Shown here in pieces: positions 40,393 through 49,122 of a stretch of 64,000 bases of DNA. Source of the DNA: Uliginosibacterium flavum (GTDB lineage: Bacteria; Pseudomonadota; Gammaproteobacteria; Burkholderiales; Rhodocyclaceae); assembly GCF_040566545.1 (NCBI RefSeq), contig NZ_JBEWZI010000003.1, positions 289,576-353,575 on the forward strand, given 5' to 3'. The first letter of the stretch is position 1. Each line of letters opens with the position of its first letter. The translations under genes were made by a program, and so were the position numbers. The notes beneath the pieces are model-generated. The model was not told the DNA's origin. It did no database searches and saw only the letters and a program-made list of their open reading frames with translations.

Positions 40393-42516
40393 TTACGGAA
40401 TATCCGCCACTAGCACGGCGTTCTCATCGGTGATATAGAGCTTCTTGCCAATGACGGCCATGCTGTTAGGCACATTCAAATGCCCTGGCAGGCTGCCTGT
40501 CGCAGCGATCCAGCGTCCATCCGAACTGCCAACGACCGTGGTGACCTGACCAGCAGTGGAGATCTTGCGCACAACCGCGTCAATATAGTCGACGATGTAT
40601 AAGTTACCCGTGGCATCTATGGTAATGGCCGTCGGCAGCGTGAAGCGTGACGCGGCAAGCGGGCCATCAATATAACCCGCAGTTCCGGCACTGCCCGCCA
40701 ATGTAGTGACCACGCCGGCAGCTGTGATCTTGCGCACGGTCCGGTTAAGCGTATCAGTCACATACAGATTGCCGCTGCTGTCCTGGGTGATGTCGTGAGG
40801 CCGATTGAAGCGTGCCGATGCGCAATTGCCATCAGTGCTGCCACTCGTTCCAGCAAGCCCACAGAAAGTAGTGACCACACCGGCCGCTGTAATCTTGCGG
40901 ATCGTATGGCTGTTGCCTTCTACAACGAAGACATTGCCCAAGCTATCGACGCTCAGTCCGTCCGGGTCATTGAAGCGTGCGGCCGTACCATTTCCATCAC
41001 TCGTGCCTGCAGTCGTGATATTGCCGGCCAAGGTACTGACCGCGCCAGCAGCGCTTATCTTGCGTATGGCGTTGCCATCCGCCACATAGGCATTCCCGTT
41101 CGCGTCCGTGGCGACCGAACTCGGGGACGAGAATCGCCCTGCCGTGCCGCTACCGTCCGCCGTACCGGAGCCACCAGCCGTGCCAGCAAGACTGCTTACC
41201 GTCCCCGCCTCGATCCGGCGCAACAGGAAGTTAACGCTATCCGTCACCAGCAGCCGGCCCAAGGCATCTGCGGCAATCCCATAGGGTTGCTTGAACTTCG
41301 CGCTAGCCACGGCGCCGTCGAGAAAGCCGTACCTGTCGCCATATCCCTTGCCGGCAATCGTGCTTACAGTCGCCGTCGCAATTGAAAGCTGACGCACGGC
41401 GAAGCGGTCGGCAAGGTAGAGCGTATCGCCGCTCGCGTTGATGAGCATACCTTTGGTATAAAAACTGGCTGATGCGCCTGTTCCATCAACGACGTCGTAG
41501 TTGCCACTGCCAGCGAGGAAGCTGATTGTGCCGTTGCTGGCAACCTTGCAGATACGGGTCCCGGTACTAACATAAATGCTGCCACCCGCATCAACGGCTA
41601 AACCGGCAATGATGCCGTTACACCCACCCAGAGATGAAAGATCAGACGAAGTAACGGGGGTCGTCACCAGCCCAGCTGCCGTGATTTTGCGAATGCCGTT
41701 GTAGTCGCCCACGTAAACATTGTTGCTGGCATCAACAGTGAGCGCCTCAGGGCTTGCAAAGCGTGCACTGGAACCGGTGCCGTTGCTGCCGCTCATTGAG
41801 CCGGCGAATCCGGCAAAGGTCGAGACAGCGCCAGCGCTGCTGACCTTGCGGATGGTGTGACTAACGGAGTCTGCGACAAAGAGATTGCCGAAGCTATCCA
41901 GTGCCAGCCCCTTGGGTGAATTAAAGCGCGCCGCTGCCGTCATGCCATCCGCGCTGCCAGAGATGCCACTCAGGCCGGCCAGGGTAGAGACAACACCACC
42001 CGAGATCTTGCGAATGGTTTGGTCATCAACATCGGCAACGTAGAGCACGCCATTGCTGATGGCCATGCCTGCGGGTCCGTTGAAGCGGGCGTTACCCGTC
42101 GAGCCATCGACATGCCCAGCTACATAGGGCTTCCCTGCAAAAGTCGAGACGGTGCCGGATGCAGTGACTTTACGAATGGTGTGGTCATAGTAGTCGGCAA
42201 CGTAGATATCGCCATTGGTGTCACGAGCCAGCGCAAAAGGCTCATCAAAGCGCGCCGCACTGCCGCTGGCGTTGTTGTAGCCATAGCCACCAAGACTGCC
42301 CGAATACAGCGACAGGCTGCCGCCAGCTGCGTAATTAGTGATGACAGCCGGGCCGCCCGAGCTCGAGCTGCCGCCAGAACTGCCCGTCGTGCTGCTGGAA
42401 CTGCTGGAGCCGCCTCCACCGCCCCCGCCCCCGCCGCCACACGCAACCAAAGCCAAAACGGCCGACGCCACTACCGCCTTGCCAACGAATGCCACACTCA
42501 CACGCTTTCCGATCAT
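40393..42516 (-). CDS. NHL-repeat surface lipoprotein
   Basis: A 707-residue exported protein. The signal peptide ends LALVAC (Cys26, lipidation), followed at once by ten glycines and a Ser/Thr/Gly linker. About eleven NHL-type units follow, with the recurring pattern 'ARFN.P.GLAVD..GN.YVAD..NHTIRKI..AG.VSTLAG', and make one or two beta-propellers. NHL propellers bind proteins or carbohydrates or act as structural scaffolds; no enzyme motif is visible. It is alone in its transcript with a good terminator. The repeats are similar enough to each other that recombination between them is possible. Confidence 0.9.
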   Translation of the reverse strand: MIGKRVSVAFVGKAVVASAVLALVACGGGGGGGGGGSSSSSSTTGSSGGSSSSGGPAVITNYAAGGSLSLYSGSLGGYGYNNASGSAARFDEPFALARDTNGDIYVADYYDHTIRKVTASGTVSTFAGKPYVAGHVDGSTGNARFNGPAGMAISNGVLYVADVDDQTIRKISGGVVSTLAGLSGISGSADGMTAAARFNSPKGLALDSFGNLFVADSVSHTIRKVSSAGAVSTFAGFAGSMSGSNGTGSSARFASPEALTVDASNNVYVGDYNGIRKITAAGLVTTPVTSSDLSSLGGCNGIIAGLAVDAGGSIYVSTGTRICKVASNGTISFLAGSGNYDVVDGTGASASFYTKGMLINASGDTLYLADRFAVRQLSIATATVSTIAGKGYGDRYGFLDGAVASAKFKQPYGIAADALGRLLVTDSVNFLLRRIEAGTVSSLAGTAGGSGTADGSGTAGRFSSPSSVATDANGNAYVADGNAIRKISAAGAVSTLAGNITTAGTSDGNGTAARFNDPDGLSVDSLGNVFVVEGNSHTIRKITAAGVVTTFCGLAGTSGSTDGNCASARFNRPHDITQDSSGNLYVTDTLNRTVRKITAAGVVTTLAGSAGTAGYIDGPLAASRFTLPTAITIDATGNLYIVDYIDAVVRKISTAGQVTTVVGSSDGRWIAATGSLPGHLNVPNSMAVIGKKLYITDENAVLVADIP

Positions 42517-42987
42517 TTTACCACCCCTTAAACACCAAATTCGCCAAATTTATCAATGGCTTGTACGGAACTGATATGCCTTCAGCACGGCCTGCACTAT
42601 CCCACAATTACGCCAAGGACTTATGCCAGAATTGCCCCGGAGTGTGACTTTCATCACATCCTGAAAGGGCAGGCGACGTGCGGAGGGAGGAGCACGAACG
42701 CGACCATCTCTATAGAGGTGCGCTACAAGCTACTCGCACGGGCAGACGCGGAGTCGCTTTGCAGGCATATACGGGCGTCTAGTGCCGCATCTGCATCCCC
42801 GGTCGGCTCTGGGGCCGGGCCCTAAACCCAAACTTTGCGTAAAATTGGCTCAGGCCTTCAGCCGCCGTCAGGGTAGTGGTGCGGCCGAGTGGCAATGCTT
42901 CAGGTGGCCCCCCCAGCCAACTCGCGTAACAGCTTGAAATCCTCCACCGTCGGAATGACGTCGTGAATCTTGTTGTGGGAATCCAGG
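42517..42987. other. Intergenic region, 471 bases
   Basis: Contains the NHL gene promoter region near 42540. At its right end, 42903-42985 on the minus strand, one frame reads …DSHNKIHDVIPTVEDFKLLRELAGG and stops, which looks like the C-terminal end of a lost gene. No repeat was seen. Confidence 0.4.
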
Positions 42988-43419
42988 TCAGGCCTGCAGC
43001 AATTCCACCGGTGCCACTACGTTCACGCCACGCTGCTGCAGTTCATTTACCGCCCGATCGGCATCACTGAAACGGATGATGACGATTGCACGTTTGCCCA
43101 CGGCCGTGCTGAAGGCGTACATGTATTCGATGTTGAGGCTTGCCGCGTCTGCCTTGGCGAGGATGCCGGCGAGGCCGCCTGCGTCATCGGGAATTTCGAC
43201 GGCGACAACGTCGGTCAACTTGGCGATGTAGCCTGCCGCTTCCAGCGCGGCCTTGCCGGCGGCCGGGTCGGCGACGATCAGCCGCAGGATGCCAAATTCG
43301 GAGGTGTCGGCGAGCATCAGGGTGTGGATGTTTACTCCCTTGGCGGCAAGCGCTTCGCAAGCCGCGTGCAGGCGGCCCGGGCGATTCTCGATGAAGCTGG
43401 AAATCTGGGTGACTTTCAT
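42988..43419 (-). CDS. Tandem ACT-domain protein
   Basis: A 143-residue protein made of two ACT domains: MKVTQISSFIENRPGRLHAACEALAAKGVNI and VAVEIPDDAGGLAGILAKADAASLNIEYMYAF. ACT domains bind amino acids or related acids. Proteins of this kind often sit beside paaK and iorAB genes and are thought to sense aromatic substrates or products. It is the last gene of the ior-paaK run, 118 bases after paaK, with a family 5 repeat in the gap. Confidence 0.88.
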   Translation of the reverse strand: MKVTQISSFIENRPGRLHAACEALAAKGVNIHTLMLADTSEFGILRLIVADPAAGKAALEAAGYIAKLTDVVAVEIPDDAGGLAGILAKADAASLNIEYMYAFSTAVGKRAIVIIRFSDADRAVNELQQRGVNVVAPVELLQA

Positions 43420-43477
43420 GGCTTGGGTTCTCCGTTCTCATGTAAGGCCGGCTTCGGGCGGCCATGTACAGCGTTTT

Positions 43478-43533
43478 GTAGGATCGACTTCAGTCGGCCA
43501 CCACGCGTGGCGTGCGGCTGAAGCCGCACCTAC
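43478..43533. repeat. GTAGG-CTTCAGTCGGCC palindromic repeat (family 5), copy 2
   Basis: GTAGGATCGACTTCAGTCGG … CGGCTGAAGCCGCACCTAC. It lies inside the iorAB-paaK-ACT transcription unit, just after the paaK stop. Confidence 0.78.
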
Positions 43534-43537
43534 AGAG

Positions 43538-44875
43538 TCAGTCCTTGCGTTCATCCCACACGCGCTTGGCCTTACCTTCGCTGCGCGGAATGCTGTACGG
43601 TTCCACCAGCCGCAATGCGGCGCGAATGCCGGTGATGCGCTCGATGCTGTGCGACAGGCGCTTGTGCAGCTCTTCCATGGCGCGCACCTGATCGCTGAAG
43701 ACGTCGGCGCTGACTTCGACCTCCACGCCCATCTGATCCAGCCCCTTGTCGCGCGAAAGAATGATGCGGTAGTGCGGCAGCGCGCCTTCCACGGCGAGCA
43801 GTGCAGTTTCGATCTGCGAGGGGAACACGTTTACGCCCCGGATGATGAACATGTCATCAGAACGGCGGCCGATACGGGCGATGCGGCGGATGGTGCGGCC
43901 GCACGAACACTGCTCGGTGATGATACGGGTGATGTCGCGCGTGCGGTAGCGGATCATCGGCATGGCGCGCTTGGACAGTGTAGTCAGCACCAGTTCGCCT
44001 TCCTCGCCGTCGGGCAGCACCTGCAGGGTTTCCGGGTCGATGATCTCGGGATAGAAATGGTCCTCGAAGATATGCAGGCCGCTTTGCGCCGAACACTCGC
44101 TGCCGACGCCCGGCCCGATGATTTCGGAGAGGCCGTAGATGTCGTAGGCCTTGATGTTGCTCTCCTGCTCGATGTGCTGACGCATCGCATCGGTCCAGGG
44201 CTCGGCACCGAACACGCCGACGCGCAGCGGCAGATCCTTCAGATCCACGCCCAGTTCGCGGGCGCGCTCGATCAGGTGCACAAAGTAGCTCGGCGTACAG
44301 CAAATACCGGTGACGCCGAAATCCCGCATCAGCATGATCTGGCGGTCGGTGTTGCCGCCAGAGGTGGGCACCACGGTGGCGCCAATGGCCTCCAGCCCGT
44401 AGTGCGCGCCAAGTCCGCCGGTAAACAGGCCGTAGCCGTAGGCGTTCTGCACGATGTCACCGCGATGCACGCCGGCCGAGGCGAAAGTTCGCAGCATCAC
44501 CGAAGCCCACACCTGCACATCTTCCTGCGTATAGGCGACGACAATCGGCTTGCCGGTGGTGCCACTGGAAGCATGCAGGCGCACCACCTCATTCATCGGG
44601 CTGGCGAACAGACCGAAGGGATAGGTGTCGCGCAGATCCGTCTTGATCGTGAAAGGCAGCTTGGCCAGATCTGCCAGTGATTCGATGTTGGCGGGCGTGA
44701 GCTTGCGCTCGTCCATGCGCTCGCGGAACAGCTTCACGTTGTCATAGGCCCGCGCCACGATGGCCTGCAGGCGACGCAGCTGCAGATCGCGCAGCTGCGC
44801 GGTGGGCAGATAATCCGGCGCCGAGACCGGGTGGAAGCCCTGGCCAAGATCGTTCCAGCTTTCTCGCAACATCAT
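43538..44875 (-). CDS. paaK: Phenylacetate-CoA ligase
   Basis: A 445-residue AMP-forming ligase that makes phenylacetyl-CoA from phenylacetate, ATP and CoA. It has the P-loop LHASSGTTGKPIVVAYT, the adenylate motif YDIYGLSEIIGPG, the DxxxRYRTRDIT hinge and the C-terminal RGVNVFPSQIE; the catalytic Lys is in SEGKAKRVWDE. The frame is open 103 codons upstream over iorB, but the start at 44875 follows AGAGGGGACAAAAC and gives the normal length. It lies 32 bases after iorB, which fits aromatic amino acid breakdown. Confidence 0.95.
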   Translation of the reverse strand: MMLRESWNDLGQGFHPVSAPDYLPTAQLRDLQLRRLQAIVARAYDNVKLFRERMDERKLTPANIESLADLAKLPFTIKTDLRDTYPFGLFASPMNEVVRLHASSGTTGKPIVVAYTQEDVQVWASVMLRTFASAGVHRGDIVQNAYGYGLFTGGLGAHYGLEAIGATVVPTSGGNTDRQIMLMRDFGVTGICCTPSYFVHLIERARELGVDLKDLPLRVGVFGAEPWTDAMRQHIEQESNIKAYDIYGLSEIIGPGVGSECSAQSGLHIFEDHFYPEIIDPETLQVLPDGEEGELVLTTLSKRAMPMIRYRTRDITRIITEQCSCGRTIRRIARIGRRSDDMFIIRGVNVFPSQIETALLAVEGALPHYRIILSRDKGLDQMGVEVEVSADVFSDQVRAMEELHKRLSHSIERITGIRAALRLVEPYSIPRSEGKAKRVWDERKD

Positions 44876-44907
44876 GTTTTGTCCCCTCTTATAGTTTTGA
44901 TTGCTGC

Positions 44908-45402
44908 CTACGCCTGCTGTGCTGCAGCTGCCCGCCCCTGCGCAAAGGCTTCCAGATTCAACTTGTGATGCTTCTCCGCCAGATTGGCCTTGATGGCCTC
45001 TTCCCAGATCTCGACCGGCAGATCGAGATGCGTGCTGAGCACGCCGAGCAGCGCCACGTTGATGGACTTGGCCTGCAGCTTGCCGGGTACATTCGCCAGT
45101 GCCTCGGGTGAGACCAGCACGCCGCCCGGCTTGAGCACATGGCGGTTCACGTCCATCTGATCCGGTGCAACGACGATCAGGCAATCCGCCTCGCCGCGCG
45201 TGATCATCGGGCTATTCACGCGCGGGCCGAAGCGCACGTCGCTGGCGACCGAGCCACCGCGCTGGCTCATGCCGTGAATCTCGCTCTTCTTCACGTCCAG
45301 CCCGGCGCGGAAGGCCACGTCGGCGAGGATGTCGGAGGCTTTCACCACGCCCTGCCCGCCCAGACCGGCGACCACCACGTTCACTACTTTCTGTTCGCTC
45401 AT
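44908..45402 (-). CDS. iorB: Indolepyruvate ferredoxin oxidoreductase, beta subunit
   Basis: A 164-residue gamma-type 2-oxoacid oxidoreductase subunit: VVNVVVAGLGGQGVVKASDILADVAF, EIHGMSQRGGSVASDVRFG and the C-terminal KANLAEKHHKLNLEAF. With IorA it oxidises aryl pyruvates (indole-, phenyl-, hydroxyphenylpyruvate) to aryl-acetyl-CoA, CO2 and reduced ferredoxin. It starts 10 bases after the iorA stop. Confidence 0.93.
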   Translation of the reverse strand: MSEQKVVNVVVAGLGGQGVVKASDILADVAFRAGLDVKKSEIHGMSQRGGSVASDVRFGPRVNSPMITRGEADCLIVVAPDQMDVNRHVLKPGGVLVSPEALANVPGKLQAKSINVALLGVLSTHLDLPVEIWEEAIKANLAEKHHKLNLEAFAQGRAAAAQQA

Positions 45403-45412
45403 CGTTTTGTCC

Positions 45413-47053
45413 TCAGTCGACCACGGCCGCGCTGCACGCGGCATTGCGGGCCAGCAGTTTTTCGGCGGCCGCCTTGTCGTACTGGCGGATTTTCGGCGCG
45501 GCCAGAATGCACGGGCGGCGTGCCACGATCACGGCCAGTTCGCCACTCGCCAGGGCGGTGGTGATCGCCGCTTCCAGCGAGCCGTCGCCGGCCATCGGAT
45601 CGACCGTCACGACCTGCTTGAGGCCCATGGCGCGACAGACTTCCTCGAAGTTGATCTTGTGGCTAGCGCCGTGCATCAAGTCACGACCGGTGCCGGCATG
45701 TTCCTGCTGGCCGGTCATGGCGGTAGTGCCATTGTCCAGAATCAGCAGCACGTGGCCGGTGGCTGGCGGGTTGTAGACCATCTCGGCCAGTCCGGTGAGG
45801 CCGCTGTGCACGAAGGTGGAATCACCGATCACGCTGACGACACGCTTCGCCTCTTCGAACGGCAGCACATGGCGCAGGCCGAGGCCGACGGTGATGCTGG
45901 CGCCCATGCACACGCAAGTGTCCATCGCCGAGAAGGGCGGCAAAACCCCCAGCGTGTAACAGCCGATATCGCCGGCAACGATGCAATTCATGTCGCGCAG
46001 GGTTTCGAACACCGGACGATGCGAGCAGCCTTCGCACAGCATCGGCGGCTTGCCCGGTGGCGCTTTGGCTTCCTCGGATTCATCGCCTGCAATGATGCGG
46101 CGTACACGGTCCACGTTGAGTTCGCCAAAGCGGAAGCGCTCGGACTTGCCCTCGATTTTCAGGCCGGCGGCGAGCAGTTCAGTGACGAGGATCGGATCTC
46201 CTTCCTCGATCACCAGACAGCGCTCGACCGAAGCCACGAAATCCCGGATCGCGTTGATCGGCAGTGGGTAGGACAGGCCCAGCTGCAGGATGCTCGCATC
46301 CGGCGCGGCATCGCGCGCGTGCATCGCGGTGATGCCCGAGGTGATGATGCCCAGCGCCTTGCCACGCGGCTCGACGAGGGTTTGCGCGCAGCTTTCGGCA
46401 AACACGGCGGCACGCGCCAGCTTGTCGCGCAGGCGGCGATGCGCCGGGCGGGCGTGAGCCGGAATCATCACGCGCGCCGGGATGTCGCGCTTGAAGGTCG
46501 GCGCCGCGCCGCGTACCAGCGGATGCGGCACGACGATGCTCTTGGAATGGCACACGCGAGTGGTCATGCGCAGGATCACCGGCAGACCGAATTGCTCGGA
46601 GATCGCGAAACCCGCCCCGGTGAAGTCATAGGCCTGCTGCGAATCGGCTGGCTCCAGCATGATCACGCCCGCGGCGCGCGCGTAGTTGCGGTTGTCCTGC
46701 TCGTTCTGGCTGGAGGCCATGCCGGGATCATCGGCCGAGATCAGCAGCAGACCACCAGTGACGCCGGTGTAGGCCGCCGTGAACAGCACGTCGGCAGCCA
46801 CATTCACGCCCACGTGCTTCATCGTCACCAGGGCCCGTGCGCCCGCGAAGGCCGCACCGAGGCCGACTTCCAGCGCCACTTTCTCGTTTGGCGCCCACTG
46901 CGCTTTGCCGCCTAGCTGGCCGAAGGCTTCGAGGATTTCAGTGGACGGCGTGCCGGGGTAACCGGTGCCGAGCAGAACGCCCGCATTCAGGGCGGCAAGG
47001 GCGACGGCTTCGTCACCGGACAGGAGCATGCGCTCGGAGAGAATCTTTGCCAT
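45413..47053 (-). CDS. iorA: Indolepyruvate ferredoxin oxidoreductase, alpha subunit
   Basis: A 546-residue thiamine-diphosphate enzyme subunit. The pyrimidine-binding part (SGDEAVALAALNAGVLLGTGYPGTPSTEI) is followed by a TPP-binding part with CEGCSHRP, GDIGCYTLG and GDSTFVHSGLTGLAEMVYN. Archaeal IorA carries an added two-[4Fe-4S] ferredoxin domain at the C-terminus. Here the protein ends soon after ILAAPKIRQYDKAAAEKLLARNAACS with no Cys cluster pattern, so electrons must leave by another route. It is the first gene of the ior-paaK-ACT run; the promoter lies in 47054-47185. Confidence 0.94.
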   Translation of the reverse strand: MAKILSERMLLSGDEAVALAALNAGVLLGTGYPGTPSTEILEAFGQLGGKAQWAPNEKVALEVGLGAAFAGARALVTMKHVGVNVAADVLFTAAYTGVTGGLLLISADDPGMASSQNEQDNRNYARAAGVIMLEPADSQQAYDFTGAGFAISEQFGLPVILRMTTRVCHSKSIVVPHPLVRGAAPTFKRDIPARVMIPAHARPAHRRLRDKLARAAVFAESCAQTLVEPRGKALGIITSGITAMHARDAAPDASILQLGLSYPLPINAIRDFVASVERCLVIEEGDPILVTELLAAGLKIEGKSERFRFGELNVDRVRRIIAGDESEEAKAPPGKPPMLCEGCSHRPVFETLRDMNCIVAGDIGCYTLGVLPPFSAMDTCVCMGASITVGLGLRHVLPFEEAKRVVSVIGDSTFVHSGLTGLAEMVYNPPATGHVLLILDNGTTAMTGQQEHAGTGRDLMHGASHKINFEEVCRAMGLKQVVTVDPMAGDGSLEAAITTALASGELAVIVARRPCILAAPKIRQYDKAAAEKLLARNAACSAAVVD

Positions 47054-47186
47054 TGCAGCACCATCGTTTGATCGGTGCCGAAGATTCTAGGCATGCGCAG
47101 CCGTACGGACTTGCCACAGGTCAAGGCACCGGGTTGGTGCGACGCGGCATTGTGCAAATCGCACGGGGATTGCGGCTGCAGCAAGC

Positions 47187-47267
47187 CTGCCCGAAGAGCC
47201 GCGCAGGACGGCGCTGTGCGAGATGCATGACTGGAGAGGCTTACTGGGTGCGGCTCTTCAGGCAGGG
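47187..47267. repeat. Family 2 palindromic repeat, long form
   Basis: CCTGCCCGAAGAGCCGCGC … TGGGTGCGGCTCTTCAGGCAGG. Confidence 0.7.
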
Positions 47268-47271
47268 CCCA

Positions 47272-47305
47272 AAAAAATGGCCCATCCGGACGGGATGGGC
47301 CTTTT
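47272..47305 (-). terminator. Terminator after pfp
   Basis: GGCCCATCC/GGATGGGCC hairpin (47279-47287 with 47293-47301) with an A-run to the left, which is a T-run on the minus strand, 19 bases after the pfp stop. Confidence 0.85.
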
Positions 47306-47323
47306 GCACGCGACGAGAACGGC

Positions 47324-49036
47324 TTACTCGCCGATCTTGAACAGCAGCGAGTCCGCGCCTTCGTTCAGGGCCACAGTCATCGGCATCTGGCGCGCGGCGG
47401 GGCCCCACAACTGGCGCGGGCCGGGTGAGGCGAAGCAGTCGTCGGCAGCCCAGGCGGCGCGGCGCGAGACGAAGAACTGCATGGCCGCTGCCTCGGTGCG
47501 CACCAGCGCCTTTTCGATGACGTATTCATCCTGCCCGTGACGGCGCTCGACGTTGAAGAGGCCGGTCAGCGGAATCGCCAGCGGCTCGCCGCCCGATGTC
47601 AGGCCGGAGACGCTGGCCATGTAGCCGGTCTTGCCGGCGAGGATCAGGGCGCCGACGGTGAGGCCGAGGTTCCAGGTGTAGGCGGCATCGAACAGGGTCG
47701 GGGCGCCGCAGCGGCCTTCGTAGCCGAAGAAATGGTGGTGGGTGCTGAAGGGCACGTCCGGCGCGGTGGCGACCAGGCGGGCGCGCACCATGTCGCTGAG
47801 CAGTTGCTCTGTGGGGATCAGCGAGACTTGCAGATTGCCGTGCGAGTCGCGTTCGGCCAGCAGCATGTTGACGATGTAGGCCGGTAGCGAGCCGAACAGC
47901 GTTGCATTGGCGGCGGCGAGGTGGCTGGAGACGAAGGCGGGGCGCGCCTCTGCGGGCAATGCCGTGAAGGCCTCGGCGTGGTGCGCGACGACATCATTGA
48001 GCTCGGCGAGCAGGGCGTTGATCTCGGGGATAAATTCGATCAGGCCTTCGGGCACCAGCACGACGCCGTGCTTGAGGCCCTTGTTCTTGTAGCGATCAAC
48101 GACGGCATTGGCGATCTGTTCGACGATGGCGCCGAGCGACATTTTCTTCGCGGCGACTTCTTCGGAAATCAGAGTCACGGCCGGCTTGGTCTGCAGCGCG
48201 ACTTCGAGCGTGACGTGCGAGGCGGAGCGTCCCATCAACTTGATGAAGTGCCAGTATTTCACCGAGGAGCGCGTGTCCTGCAGGATGTTGCCAGCCAGCT
48301 CGGCGTAGATGCGGGTGGCGGTGTCGAAGCCAAAGGAAATCGGCAGCAGACCCGGCACTTGCAGGTCGCCGTCGATGGTCTTGGGCGCGCCCAGCACCTG
48401 CACGCCGGAGCCGTCGGCCTTGATGCCAGTGTAGAGGAACTCAGCCAGGAGTGCGGCGTTGGTGTTGGAGTCGTCGCCGCCGATAATGACGATGGCGTCC
48501 AGGTTATGGGTGATACAGGTCTGCTTGACCTGCTCGAACTGCTCGGCCGTCTTGATCTTGGTGCGGTCGGTGCCGAGGAAGTCGAAACCGCCAGTATTCA
48601 GGATGCTGGCCGCATCGGCATCGGTGATCTCGAAGAGCTTGCCCTGGAGCAGACCCTTGGGGCCGCCCTTGACGCCGAACAGGGTGTTGTCGGCGCCGAG
48701 CAGTTTCTTGATGCCGCACAGCACGTTATGCCCGCCCGCGGCCGGGCCGCCGGAGAACAGCGCGGCAACTCGCTTGCCGGAGACACGGGTCGGCGCGAGT
48801 CCGTCAGCACGCAACACGACATTGCCCGAAGCCGCGACGGACTGCGGGAAACGCGCGGCCACGGTGGCGCTGTCGCGCGTGCTCAGGACGCGGTCGGTCG
48901 CGGCGAAGGCGATGGCTTGCGGGGCGGCGGCACTGCCGAAGGCGGTGCAGGTCGGCAGAGGCAGTTTGCGGACTTCGTTTTCGAAGACGGAGCGATGGTT
49001 TTCCATCTGCTCAAGCTGGGCGGCGAGTGTGCTCAT
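47324..49036 (-). CDS. pfp: Diphosphate-dependent fructose-6-phosphate 1-phosphotransferase
   Basis: A 570-residue reversible phosphofructokinase using pyrophosphate in place of ATP. The PPi signature IIGGDDSNTNA (second Asp in GGDD), PKTIDGDL, the substrate motif MGRSASH and HHFFGYEGRCGAPT place it in the long, plant-beta-like class. It allows glycolysis and gluconeogenesis through one enzyme. It is transcribed after the DUF4914 gene with an 86-base gap holding a palindrome. In organisms with this enzyme, ATP-PfkA is often absent; this window cannot show that. Confidence 0.95.
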   Translation of the reverse strand: MSTLAAQLEQMENHRSVFENEVRKLPLPTCTAFGSAAAPQAIAFAATDRVLSTRDSATVAARFPQSVAASGNVVLRADGLAPTRVSGKRVAALFSGGPAAGGHNVLCGIKKLLGADNTLFGVKGGPKGLLQGKLFEITDADAASILNTGGFDFLGTDRTKIKTAEQFEQVKQTCITHNLDAIVIIGGDDSNTNAALLAEFLYTGIKADGSGVQVLGAPKTIDGDLQVPGLLPISFGFDTATRIYAELAGNILQDTRSSVKYWHFIKLMGRSASHVTLEVALQTKPAVTLISEEVAAKKMSLGAIVEQIANAVVDRYKNKGLKHGVVLVPEGLIEFIPEINALLAELNDVVAHHAEAFTALPAEARPAFVSSHLAAANATLFGSLPAYIVNMLLAERDSHGNLQVSLIPTEQLLSDMVRARLVATAPDVPFSTHHHFFGYEGRCGAPTLFDAAYTWNLGLTVGALILAGKTGYMASVSGLTSGGEPLAIPLTGLFNVERRHGQDEYVIEKALVRTEAAAMQFFVSRRAAWAADDCFASPGPRQLWGPAARQMPMTVALNEGADSLLFKIGE

Positions 49037-49069
49037 GGTGTAGGGGCTCTCTGAATCGGTGGATGTGCA

Positions 49070-49092
49070 ACAGCCGGCATGGCCGGCTGTTT
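49070..49092 (-). terminator. Palindrome between DUF4914 and pfp
   Basis: ACAGCCGG-CATGG-CCGGCTGT, 8-bp arms, weak T-run on the minus strand. A partial terminator is possible. Confidence 0.5.
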
Positions 49093-49122
49093 AGAAGCAA
49101 TTTTAGGTCCTGAAGATGACAC

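Noticed and set aside
44876..45184. 103-residue N-terminal extension of PaaK
   Set aside because: Overlaps iorB in another frame; the normal start with ribosome site is at 44875.
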